From Pseudomonas sp. BCA17 (GTDB lineage Bacteria; Pseudomonadota; Gammaproteobacteria; Pseudomonadales; Pseudomonadaceae), in NCBI RefSeq assembly GCF_004519405.1, contig NZ_SGWI01000006.1:62001-126000 (forward strand): DNA of 64,000 bases. Direction: 5' to 3'. Under the pieces are notes generated by a model. That model saw only the letters and a list, made by a program, of their open reading frames with translations, ran no database searches and was not told the origin of the DNA. Positions 1 through 7,448 of this stretch are shown here, in pieces (within the stretch, counting starts at the first letter, position 1; every line of letters starts with the position of its first letter). A program made the translations under genes and the position numbers.

Positions 1-1062
1 CGGGCGCGCTGGGACTATGATCCGGACCGCGACATTCAGAAGTTCGGCCTTGACACCGTCTTCCTCAGCGCCAAATACAACTCCGCCACGTGGATCGGTG
101 AGGCCCAGTACCGCTTCTACGGGCGTTCCTACCCTTACCAGTACACCAAGAACTACGGCGACATCCAGTTCGCCAAGTTCGCCTGGGTGGGCTACAAGTT
201 CAACCCGGACCAGCAAGTTCAAGTGGGCCTGAACACCGTGCCGTTCGGCTTGCAGCCGTATTTCGGCAGCACCTTCTATGAAACCCTGGGCAACGTGGTG
301 GGCCTGGAAGATGTGCAACAGGTGGGTACCAAGTACATCCAGCAAAGCGGTGACTGGAATATCCAGGCCGGTTACTACCTGCGCCCCGCCTGGCAAGGCA
401 AGGGCACCAGCAAGGGGGTGACCTATTCCAGCGTGATCTCCGAAGCCGACAGCTACGTGGCCGATGGCAGCAATAACCAGGAACGCAACACCGTCGTGGT
501 ACGAGTCGCCAAAGCCATGGACCTGGGCGGCTGGAAATCCGAAGTCGGCCTGTCCGGCCTGACCTCGACCCTGGAGAACAAAAACACCGGCAATGACGGT
601 CGACGCAACGCCGTGGCCATCCACTACCTGGGCAAGCACGGTCCGTGGGGCCTGCAGTTGCAGGCGGCGCGCCAACAAATGTCACCGCGCAACGAAGGCA
701 CCAATGGCGTGGTTACACTGGGCGGCTACGACGGCACCTTCAACGTGGCCAGCCGCGGCAACCTGTATGTGGCGGACCTGAGTTATGACGTGGGCGGCAA
801 ATACCTGTTCGATCAGATCAGCGGCGTGAAGCTGTATGCCAACTACAGTGCCTTCGACAAGTCCGACAATGACTTCAAGACCTCGCAACGGGTGATCCTC
901 GGTACGTCGTTCTCGTTCAGTAAATTGTGGATTGCCACGGAATGGCTGATCGGCAAGAACGACCCGTACATCGGCGGCAGCAGCTATACCCAGAGTTTGG
1001 CCGCCGGGGGCAGTAACCAGTGGGAGAATCAGCTGTACATGAACATCGGTTATTACTTCTAA
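1..1062 (+). CDS. Outer-membrane beta-barrel porin-like protein (5' end outside window)
   Basis: The frame is open from the first base, so the start and signal peptide lie outside; 353 residues are visible. The sequence has alternating hydrophobic/polar strands rich in Tyr, Gly and Asn, and it ends in ...NIGYYF. A C-terminal Phe after aromatic residues is the usual signal for outer-membrane barrel assembly. It most resembles general or substrate-selective Pseudomonas porins; I cannot name the substrate. It precedes a LysR gene on the same strand and sits beside a catabolic operon, so it may supply that pathway's substrate (inference). A hairpin-rich stretch follows the stop codon. Confidence 0.72.
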   Translation, partial: RARWDYDPDRDIQKFGLDTVFLSAKYNSATWIGEAQYRFYGRSYPYQYTKNYGDIQFAKFAWVGYKFNPDQQVQVGLNTVPFGLQPYFGSTFYETLGNVVGLEDVQQVGTKYIQQSGDWNIQAGYYLRPAWQGKGTSKGVTYSSVISEADSYVADGSNNQERNTVVVRVAKAMDLGGWKSEVGLSGLTSTLENKNTGNDGRRNAVAIHYLGKHGPWGLQLQAARQQMSPRNEGTNGVVTLGGYDGTFNVASRGNLYVADLSYDVGGKYLFDQISGVKLYANYSAFDKSDNDFKTSQRVILGTSFSFSKLWIATEWLIGKNDPYIGGSSYTQSLAAGGSNQWENQLYMNIGYYF

Positions 1063-1095
1063 TAGGCGGCGTTGCCGATGACGCCATCGGGGCAA

Positions 1096-1143
1096 GCCAC
1101 CGCCCATATTTTGATCGCACAGCCGATCAATGCGGGTGGTGGC
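1096..1143. repeat. Nested inverted repeat after the porin gene
   Basis: Outer arms GCCACCGCCC (1096-1105) and GGGTGGTGGC (1134-1143) pair with one wobble. Inside them is a perfect TTGATCG/CGATCAA stem (1111-1117 and 1124-1130). No T-run follows, so this is a REP-like or RNA-stabilising hairpin between the porin and LysR genes rather than a textbook terminator. Confidence 0.5.
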
Positions 1144-1175
1144 CTGTTGCCGATGAGGCCGGCAAAAAACACTAT

Positions 1176-1186
1176 AAAAACAACAA
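1176..1186 (+). promoter_or_regulatory. Putative Hfq/Crc (CA) motif in the LysR leader
   Basis: The stretch AAAAACAACAA fits AAnAAnAAnAA, the recognition pattern of Hfq with Crc in pseudomonads. It lies 16 bases before the ATG at 1203, where binding could block ribosome access. Matching motifs occur before two other genes of the same locus (see 3568-3578 and 6630-6637). Confidence 0.5.
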
Positions 1187-1202
1187 GTGTGGAATTCTTT
1201 TC

Positions 1203-2078
1203 ATGCGCCACCTCCCTGCGCTCACTATGCTGCGCGTCTTCGAAGAAGTCGCCCGCCACCGCAGTTTCAGCCAGGCCGCCGTGGGCCTCAATGTCACTCA
1301 GGGCGCGGTCAGCCGCCAGATCAAACAACTGGAAGACTACCTCGGTGTCGCCCTGTTCGTCCGAACGCCCCAGGGCCTGTCCCTGACTGAAGCCGGCTTC
1401 GCCCTGTCGCCGCACCTAAGCGACGCCTTTGACCATATCGAACGCGCCCTGCAAGCCGTGCGCGTACCCAACCTGCGCCAGCGGCTACGCATCGTTGCGC
1501 CACCGACCTGGGCCACACGCTGGCTGTCGGCGCATTTGCGGCGGTTTTGTGAGCGCTACCCGGATATCAACCTCAGCGTCACTCACCAGAGCCACCACGA
1601 TAACCTCGCCGAAATCGACTGCAGGATTCGCTTCGGACTCGAAGCGGACACGCATTGCAGCAGTGAGTTATTAGTCATGGAACGCCATATCGCCGTGGCC
1701 AGCCCGGAGCTGTTTGCCAACGGCCAACCGCCCGACCTGCGGCGTTTCCCGCTGCTGCATATCCTGCACGACGGCAAGCGCCTGGCGGTCTGGGAAAACT
1801 GGTTGGCGGCCATGGGCCGAGACGATATCGATGCTGGCCAGGGCCTGGAATTCAGCACCCTGGACCAAGTGATCCACACCGCCCTGGCGGGCGGAGGGCT
1901 GGCGGTAATTGACCGGCAGATGATCGAACGCGAACTGGCCAACAGCAGCCTGCTGCCAATCACCCCGGTAGAAGTGATCGGCCCTTACGGCTATTGGCTG
2001 GATGTGGCGGCGGACAGGCAGGGGTTATCCAAGGTTCGGTTGTTTACCCAGTGGTTGAAGGGTGTGAGCAATCCTTGA
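1203..2078 (+). CDS. LysR-family transcriptional regulator (GcvA-like)
   Basis: A 291-residue protein with the N-terminal winged HTH of LysR regulators: LRVFEEVARHRSFSQAA, then NVTQGAVSRQIKQLED, then LFVRTP. The C-terminal periplasmic-binding-like domain follows. The HTH and linker resemble the GcvA branch. The reading frame extends upstream, but the ATG at 1203 gives the canonical MRHLPALTMLRVFEEVA start. It is convergent with the MFS gene at 2184 and is the likely regulator of the fae-like operon (inference from position). No recognisable T-N11-A operator was pinned down. Confidence 0.85.
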   Translation: MRHLPALTMLRVFEEVARHRSFSQAAVGLNVTQGAVSRQIKQLEDYLGVALFVRTPQGLSLTEAGFALSPHLSDAFDHIERALQAVRVPNLRQRLRIVAPPTWATRWLSAHLRRFCERYPDINLSVTHQSHHDNLAEIDCRIRFGLEADTHCSSELLVMERHIAVASPELFANGQPPDLRRFPLLHILHDGKRLAVWENWLAAMGRDDIDAGQGLEFSTLDQVIHTALAGGGLAVIDRQMIERELANSSLLPITPVEVIGPYGYWLDVAADRQGLSKVRLFTQWLKGVSNP

Positions 2079-2089
2079 TGTTGAGTCAT

Positions 2090-2111
2090 AGCCGTTATGC
2101 GGGTAACGGCT
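2090..2111. terminator. Hairpin between convergent LysR and MFS genes
   Basis: AGCCGTTA and TAACGGCT form an 8-bp perfect stem with a 6-base loop, 12 bases after the LysR stop. There is no U-tract, so a role as terminator or 3' stabiliser is tentative. Confidence 0.35.
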
Positions 2112-2183
2112 ACTGGTCGTTGCTCCCTGACGGCAGCGGCAAAGCAAGCCGATCACGGCAAGCAGGTGGGAACAGGCTTGCAC

Positions 2184-3554
2184 CTACACCCTGACCACCG
2201 CCGCCCTCTTCACACCCGGCACTGCGTGCTGATCGACCGGACTCTGCGCCTTGCATGCCTGGCTCAAGGTCAGCGCCTTGGTTTCCGGCGCCCAGGCCCA
2301 GGAGATAATTGCTCCGAACACCAGAATCGCCGCCAGAATGCCCATGGTGGGGCTCAAGCCGATCCCGGCCACGCTGACCGGCAACAGGAACGTACTGATC
2401 GCCGAGCCCAAACGACTGACCGCGGTCGCCAGGCCAATGCCGCTGGCGCGTACTTCAGTGGGGAAACTTTCCGCCGGGAACACACCCACCAGACTGCTCA
2501 CCGCCGACAACACCAGTGTGAACACACCAAACGTCAGCACCATCAGCCACGCCAGGCTGCCCGGTAATACCGCCAGCAGGAACAAGGCCGCCGCGAGGAT
2601 GATGAACGAGTTGATCAGGAAGCCACGGCGCGAGAACTTCACCGTGCACCAGATACCCAGCAGCGCGCCGACAATCAGCAACAGGTTGAGCAGCAACTCG
2701 GTGCCGAACCCTTGGGACAGCCCCATCTTCTGCAGGATCGACGGCAAAAACGTATAAATCGCAAAATACGGCATCACGATGCACACGAAGAACAGGCAGT
2801 TGAACGCAGTGCGCTTGCGGTATTCACGGCTGAACAACACGCCATAACCGGAACGGGTCTGTGCCGACGGCTCTTCGTCCAGCAGCACGTGCTCGCCCAG
2901 GTGTTTTTTGACAATCGCACGGGCTTCGGCAATGCGCCCACGGTTGACCAGCCAACGCGGCGATTCCGGGGTGCCGATACGGGCGATCAGGATCAACCCG
3001 GCTGGGATCGCCGAAGATGCCAGCATCCAACGCCAGGCGTCGTCGCCCAGGCTGAGCATGGCCGTGCCGACAAAGGTGGCGGCGACATAACCGAACGTCC
3101 AGATCACACTGAACGAGCCGAGCAGCACACCGCGATGTTTCTTCGGTGAGAACTCGGCAAGCATGGCGTGGCCGACACTGAAATCGCCGCCCAGGCCGAT
3201 GCCGATCAAGATGCGACACAGCAACAGGCCCATGGCCGTTTCGGCATAGAACTGCATAACCGACGCTACAGTGATCAGGACGAAGCTGACCAGAAAGATT
3301 TTCTGCCGGCCGAGGGTGTCGGAGATCCAGCCGAAAAACAGGCTGCCCAGGAACAGACCGATCAGCGCCGACGCACCGATCAAGCCTTGCCAGAAGGCGT
3401 CGAGTTGCATCTGTGGACTGAGCAGGGTGAAAGCGATACCGATCAGGCCGAGAATATAGCCGTCGGTGAAATGCGCGCCGAAGGTCAGGCCGGCGATTTT
3501 AAGGTGAAAACGGCCGATCGGCAGGTCGTCGATTTTGACGGTTTGTACGCTCAT
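2184..3554 (-). CDS. MFS transporter, sugar-porter/acid-symporter type
   Basis: A 456-residue inner-membrane protein with about 12 hydrophobic segments in two halves. The loop between TM2 and TM3 carries GWISDTLGRQK, the MFS signature A motif, and PESPRWLVNRGR follows TM6, as in sugar-porter members. Start chosen at 3554 because GGAG lies 6 bases upstream; earlier in-frame ATGs lack a ribosome site. It is the last gene of the minus-strand operon with the aldehyde dehydrogenase, AKR and fae-like genes, so it probably imports their substrate. The substrate is unknown. Confidence 0.82.
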   Translation of the reverse strand: MSVQTVKIDDLPIGRFHLKIAGLTFGAHFTDGYILGLIGIAFTLLSPQMQLDAFWQGLIGASALIGLFLGSLFFGWISDTLGRQKIFLVSFVLITVASVMQFYAETAMGLLLCRILIGIGLGGDFSVGHAMLAEFSPKKHRGVLLGSFSVIWTFGYVAATFVGTAMLSLGDDAWRWMLASSAIPAGLILIARIGTPESPRWLVNRGRIAEARAIVKKHLGEHVLLDEEPSAQTRSGYGVLFSREYRKRTAFNCLFFVCIVMPYFAIYTFLPSILQKMGLSQGFGTELLLNLLLIVGALLGIWCTVKFSRRGFLINSFIILAAALFLLAVLPGSLAWLMVLTFGVFTLVLSAVSSLVGVFPAESFPTEVRASGIGLATAVSRLGSAISTFLLPVSVAGIGLSPTMGILAAILVFGAIISWAWAPETKALTLSQACKAQSPVDQHAVPGVKRAAVVRV

Positions 3555-3567
3555 GGTGTTCTCCATA

Positions 3568-3578
3568 TTGTTGTTTTT
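3568..3578 (-). promoter_or_regulatory. Putative Hfq/Crc (CA) motif before the MFS gene
   Basis: On the minus strand the stretch reads AAAAACAACAA, matching AAnAAnAAnAA. It ends 13 bases before the ATG at 3554 and almost abuts the GGAG ribosome site, the usual placement for Crc/Hfq translational repression in Pseudomonas. Confidence 0.55.
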
Positions 3579-3626
3579 GACGGAGTAACAGCCGGTGCCC
3601 ATGCAGGCACCGGTTCAAATCAGAGG

Positions 3627-5060
3627 CTACAGGCCTCCCATCAGCAGGTATTTGATCTCCAGATAATCCTCCAGGCCGTACTTGGAACCCTCACGGCCCA
3701 GGCCCGATTCCTTGATGCCGCCAAACGGCGCGACTTCGGTGGAGATGATCCCTTCGTTGATACCGACCATGCCCGCTTCCAGTCCCTCGGCCATGCGCCA
3801 AACGCGGCCGATATCGCGGCTGTAGAAGTAGGCGGACAAGCCAAACGGCGTGTCATTGGCCCGTTGCAGCACTTCGGCCTCATCCGTGAAACGGAAGCAC
3901 GCGGCCACCGGGCCGAAGGTTTCTTCCTGGGCGATCAACATGTCGCCATGGGCTTCGGTGAGGATGGTCGGCTCAAAAAACGTGCCGCCCAGCGCATGGC
4001 GACGGCCGCCGCAGAGCAGCTTGGCGCCCTTCTCCAAGGCATCCCCCACATGGGCTTCGACTTTGGCCAGGGCGGCGGCATTGATAAGCGGCCCTTGTTC
4101 AGTGTCGCCGTCCAGCGCACTGCCCACACGCATCGCACTGACCGCGACGGCCAGCTTGCGAGTGAACGCCTCGTACACGCCGTCCTGGATATAGAAGCGG
4201 TTGACGCACACGCAGGTCTGCCCGGTGTTGCGGAACTTGGAGGCCATGGCACCTTTGACGGCGGCGTCCAGGTCAGCATCGTCGAAGACAATAAACGGCG
4301 CATTGCCACCCAGCTCCAACGAGACTTTTTTCAGGGTGTCGGCGGCCTGGCGCATCAACAGTTTGCCGGTACGGGTGGAACCGGTGAACGACAGCTTGCG
4401 CACCACGCTGGAAGCCTGCAGCGCGCCACCGATGGCCACGGCATCGCCGGAGACAATATTGAAGACACCGGCCGGAATGCCTGCCTGCTCAGCCAGTACC
4501 GCCAGGGCGAACGCCGACAGCGGCGTCTCTTCCGACGGTTTGAGGATCAAGGTGCAACCGGCAGCCAATGCCGGCCCGGCCTTACGGGTGACCATGGCCA
4601 GGGGGAAGTTCCACGGCGTGATCGCCGCCACTACACCAATCGCTTCCTTAGTCACAAGAATACGTGCATCGGCCTTGTGGGTCGGGATCACGTCGCCATA
4701 GGCGCGCTTGGCTTCTTCCGCGAACCATTCCAGGAAACTCGCCGCGTAGACCACTTCGCCCATGGCTTCGGCCAGGGGTTTGCCCTGCTCCAGGCTGAGC
4801 AGGTGGGCCAGGTCTTTCTGGTTGCCGAGCATCAGCTCGCTCCAGCGCTTGAGGCGCTGACTGCGCTCCTTGGCGGTGAGCTTGCGCCAGGCCGGCAAAG
4901 CCCGGTTGGCGGCGTCGATGGCCAGTTGGGTTTCTTCGGCGGCGGCACGCTGCACATCGGCGATCAGCGCGCCGGTGGCCGGGTTGAGCACCGGGTAGGT
5001 CGGGCCACCGCTGGACCATTGGCCGCCGATGTAGTTGCCAGTACGGATCAAAGGGTTCAT
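3627..5060 (-). CDS. NAD(P)-dependent aldehyde dehydrogenase, succinate-semialdehyde type (GabD-like)
   Basis: A 477-residue ALDH-superfamily enzyme oxidising an aldehyde to an acid. Visible are the cofactor segment ITPWNFPLAM (about 147-156), KPSEETP, FTGSTRTGK, the general base Glu249 in LELGG and the nucleophile Cys283 in GQTCVC. The double-Cys neighbourhood and overall pattern are those of GabD/succinate-semialdehyde dehydrogenases, but such sequences also cover glutarate-, glycolaldehyde- and other semialdehyde enzymes. The start overlaps the end of the AKR gene by 4 bases (ATGA), so translation is coupled. Likely catabolic, for an aldehyde produced in the operon's pathway. Confidence 0.85.
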   Translation of the reverse strand: MNPLIRTGNYIGGQWSSGGPTYPVLNPATGALIADVQRAAAEETQLAIDAANRALPAWRKLTAKERSQRLKRWSELMLGNQKDLAHLLSLEQGKPLAEAMGEVVYAASFLEWFAEEAKRAYGDVIPTHKADARILVTKEAIGVVAAITPWNFPLAMVTRKAGPALAAGCTLILKPSEETPLSAFALAVLAEQAGIPAGVFNIVSGDAVAIGGALQASSVVRKLSFTGSTRTGKLLMRQAADTLKKVSLELGGNAPFIVFDDADLDAAVKGAMASKFRNTGQTCVCVNRFYIQDGVYEAFTRKLAVAVSAMRVGSALDGDTEQGPLINAAALAKVEAHVGDALEKGAKLLCGGRRHALGGTFFEPTILTEAHGDMLIAQEETFGPVAACFRFTDEAEVLQRANDTPFGLSAYFYSRDIGRVWRMAEGLEAGMVGINEGIISTEVAPFGGIKESGLGREGSKYGLEDYLEIKYLLMGGL

Positions 5061-6091
5061 GCCACGGCCTCGGTCAGGTTGAAACGGTCCAGGCCCGGGC
5101 GGGCCTCACGCAGGATGCGCTTGCCGGCGGTGTAGTCGTTGATCACATCGCATGGGGTGTAGTTGCGTTCCAGTTCATGCAGTTCTTCGGCGTCCAACTC
5201 GGTGGTGAGGGCTGCCAATGCACTGTCGAATTGCGCGGTGGTATCGGCGCCCACCAGCATTACATCGACTCCAGGGTGGTTGGCGACCCAGGCCTGGGCG
5301 ATCTGTGCGTTGGACACACCACGGGCACGGGCCACACGCTGTACCGAGTGGGCAATGTCGAACGACGCCTGGTCGCTGTACATCTGTTGGGTGAAGAAGT
5401 CGGTCTGGTTGCGCGTCGACTGCACTTCGCCCGTGAGCAAACCACGGGCCAGAGGGCTGAACACCGAGACACCCAGGCCCTGGTCGCGGCAGAACGGGAT
5501 CATTTCGCGTTCTTCTTCGCGATAGGCGCAGTTCAGTTGCAGTTGCATGTTGATCGGCTTGACCCAGCCGTTGCGCTCGCAGGCCATCAAGATCTTTGCA
5601 AGCTGCCCCGTGAGCATGGTCGACACGCCGATGTAGCGGGCCTTGCCGGAGCGCACGATGTCGTTGAGCGCGCACAGGGTTTCTTCCACCGGCGTGTTCA
5701 CGTCGAAGTAATGCAGCATGAACACGTCGACGTAATCCATACCCAGGCGGCTCAGGGATGCGTCGATGCTGTCCATGATGTGTTTGCGCGAGTGGCCACT
5801 GGCGTTGATGCCGCTGCGGGTGCCATAGCCGACCTTGGTGGTGACCACGATTTCGTCACGTCGCGCCACGCGCTTGAGGATACGCCCCACCACTTCTTCG
5901 CCGACACCGGCAGAGTAGAAGTCGGCCAGGTCGATGAAGTTGACCCCATTGGCCAGGGCATGGGCGACGATCGGCTCGCTTTGCTTTTCGTCGAAAATCC
6001 ACGGTTTCCAGTCCGGAGTACCCATGTTCATGGTGCCCAGGCACAGACGCGAGACTTGCAGGCCGGAGTTGCCCAAACGGATATATTGCAT
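5057..6091 (-). CDS. Aldo/keto reductase
   Basis: A 344-residue (alpha/beta)8-barrel NADPH-dependent oxidoreductase. The catalytic tetrad is visible: Asp54 and Tyr59 in FIDLADFYS, Lys86 in TTKVGYG, and His127 in FMLHYFD. The N-terminus MQYIRLGNSGLQVSRLCLGT is typical of the AKR families that act on sugars or aldehydes. It starts 10 bases after the fae-like stop, with GAGG upstream, and overlaps the aldehyde dehydrogenase start. It could reduce an aldehyde, or oxidise a sugar to a lactone, in the operon's pathway; the substrate cannot be read from sequence. Confidence 0.85.
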   Translation of the reverse strand: MQYIRLGNSGLQVSRLCLGTMNMGTPDWKPWIFDEKQSEPIVAHALANGVNFIDLADFYSAGVGEEVVGRILKRVARRDEIVVTTKVGYGTRSGINASGHSRKHIMDSIDASLSRLGMDYVDVFMLHYFDVNTPVEETLCALNDIVRSGKARYIGVSTMLTGQLAKILMACERNGWVKPINMQLQLNCAYREEEREMIPFCRDQGLGVSVFSPLARGLLTGEVQSTRNQTDFFTQQMYSDQASFDIAHSVQRVARARGVSNAQIAQAWVANHPGVDVMLVGADTTAQFDSALAALTTELDAEELHELERNYTPCDVINDYTAGKRILREARPGLDRFNLTEAVA

Positions 6092-6101
6092 GGCAGTCTC
6101 C

Positions 6102-6614
6102 TCAGGCTTTCGGCGTGTAGAAAGGGTTGCTGATGTGGTTGACCACGTCAGCCAGTTGCGCGGTGTAGGGCGTGCCGTTCAGGGCGGCGCGGATCGCGGT
6201 GCGGCAGGCGTTGTAGTTGTTCAAGTAGACGGCATCGAGGTCATCGCAGGCCGGGTTGACCCAGTTGGCGGTGACAATGGCCCACTCGTCTTCGGCCTCG
6301 GCCGGCAGCGTGCCGTCGAGCAAGGCTTCGAGCACCGCCTTGGCGATCCCGGCCTGTGAGGCGCCCCAGGTCGCGTTGCCGTGCAGGTCGCTGCCGATGG
6401 CCGCTTTGTTGACATAGAGGGTCATGGGTTTGACCGGGATATTCGGCTGGGCGATCACCATGAACGGGCAATGACCCTGGCTGGGGGAGGCCAGGCTGGT
6501 GGCGAACGCTTGGCCCGCCGGGCCATTGCGGGGGCCGATGAGAATGTTGATATGGGCAGCATTGACGCCTGGGCCTTCGAAGCCTTCGCCGATGTACAGA
6601 TCAAGTGCTTTCAT
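6102..6614 (-). CDS. Formaldehyde-activating enzyme (Fae) family protein
   Basis: A 170-residue protein that by eye follows methylotroph Fae from end to end: VGEA/IGEGFEGPG, AHINILIGPRNGPAGQAFA, MVIAQPNIPVKPMTLYVNKAAI, then an alpha-helical stretch and a conserved YNxxxxxxAIRAALNG tail. The His of the AHI segment (residue 21), the proposed acid-base residue of Fae, is kept. True Fae condenses formaldehyde with tetrahydromethanopterin, a cofactor pseudomonads are not known to make, so the substrate here may differ, as in Fae2/Fae3 paralogues. It is the first gene of the operon with AKR, aldehyde dehydrogenase and MFS transporter. The family call is confident; the reaction is not. Confidence 0.8.
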   Translation of the reverse strand: MKALDLYIGEGFEGPGVNAAHINILIGPRNGPAGQAFATSLASPSQGHCPFMVIAQPNIPVKPMTLYVNKAAIGSDLHGNATWGASQAGIAKAVLEALLDGTLPAEAEDEWAIVTANWVNPACDDLDAVYLNNYNACRTAIRAALNGTPYTAQLADVVNHISNPFYTPKA

Positions 6615-6629
6615 TTTCGCAAACGCTCG

Positions 6630-6637
6630 TTGTTGTT
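6630..6637 (-). promoter_or_regulatory. Putative Hfq/Crc (CA) motif before the fae-like gene
   Basis: On the minus strand AACAACAA matches AAnAAnAA and ends 15 bases before the ATG at 6614, within the likely ribosome-binding window. It is one of three such motifs in this locus. Confidence 0.5.
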
Positions 6638-6731
6638 ATGGGGAGCTTGTTGGCGAATTTTTAGCACTGGGCTTCGAAGCAGTCGTAACCATTAAAAGTC
6701 ATGGGGGTGTGAGTTTTTCTCATGGCCCCCG

Positions 6732-7199
6732 TTACAGCTCCAGTTCCATCTTGATGATCTCGATGGAAACCGGGCTGTTGCCATGGCTGAACGTACCCTC
6801 GCCGACCTTGCGAAAACCGAACGCGGCATAGAACTTTTCAGCCGTGAGGGTGGCTTCGAGGTACGCGTTGGGATGGCCTGCGGTTTTAATGCGCTGCAAG
6901 GCGTCATTCAACAAGCGTGCACCAACGCCCTGCCCGGCTGCGTCACCGCGCACAAACAGCTTGCTGACTTCATGGCCGTCGATCTCGACGAAACCCAACA
7001 GGGTATCGGCGTACGCCAGCCACAGATTGCCGGCGGCAATGGACTCGCGGTAGCTCTCGGGCGAGCGACCGTCGAGCCACATGGCAATCTGCTCGGGACT
7101 GTAGTCGCCATGGCAAAGGTTTTCGACGGAGTTTTTATGCACCTCGAAGATACTTTCGGCGTCTTCGAGCATGGCGGTTCGGATCAGTATTTTTTTCAT
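6732..7199 (-). CDS. GNAT-family N-acetyltransferase
   Basis: A 155-residue single-domain acetyltransferase. Motif A is visible as SKLFVRGDAAGQGVGARLL, with the acetyl-CoA pyrophosphate loop Q/R-x-x-G-x-G/A. Then come YLEATLTAEKFYAAFGFRKVGEG and a C-terminal strand. The N-terminus LIRTAMLEDAESIFEVHKNSV is the usual first strand and helix. It is divergent from nrdB across a 249-base region and 117 bases upstream of the fae-like gene on the same strand, with no evident link to either. Substrate unknown. Confidence 0.85.
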   Translation of the reverse strand: MKKILIRTAMLEDAESIFEVHKNSVENLCHGDYSPEQIAMWLDGRSPESYRESIAAGNLWLAYADTLLGFVEIDGHEVSKLFVRGDAAGQGVGARLLNDALQRIKTAGHPNAYLEATLTAEKFYAAFGFRKVGEGTFSHGNSPVSIEIIKMELEL

Positions 7200-7304
7200 T
7201 CCCTTGAAATTCCAACGCTGCTCAATGAACCCACGCTTTATAGCCCAATAGCCCTTCGGCAGCGACCTCAGACCGCAGAGGTTGTGCGTTGACCTGTTTC
7301 ACCA

Positions 7305-7320
7305 CACACCATATAGTGTG
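7305..7320. promoter_or_regulatory. Probable NrdR box 1 upstream of nrdB
   Basis: A near-perfect 16-bp palindrome, CACACCATATAGTGTG, resembling the AT-centred ACAC...GTGT repeats bound by the ribonucleotide reductase repressor NrdR. Its centre is exactly 32 bases (three helical turns) from box 2, the spacing known for tandem NrdR boxes. Confidence 0.65.
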
Positions 7321-7338
7321 CCCACAAACAGAACAGAC

Positions 7339-7350
7339 CACTACATAGTG
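7339..7350. promoter_or_regulatory. Probable NrdR box 2 upstream of nrdB
   Basis: CACTACATAGTG is palindromic in ten of twelve positions and shares the CAT(A)-GTG core of box 1, on the same helical face. Both boxes lie 99-145 bases before the nrdB start. Confidence 0.6.
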
Positions 7351-7448
7351 TGCAGTTTCGGTATTTTCCGACCACACTCTGCGCAGTATTTCAATGCCCT
7401 GAAGCCTGCAGCCCCCTATTTTTCGAGTACCAGGAAAGGAGAATTTCA

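Noticed and set aside
3168..5135. A 655-codon plus-strand open frame over the MFS and aldehyde dehydrogenase genes
   Set aside because: Antisense shadow of two genes with intact catalytic motifs; no recognisable domains.
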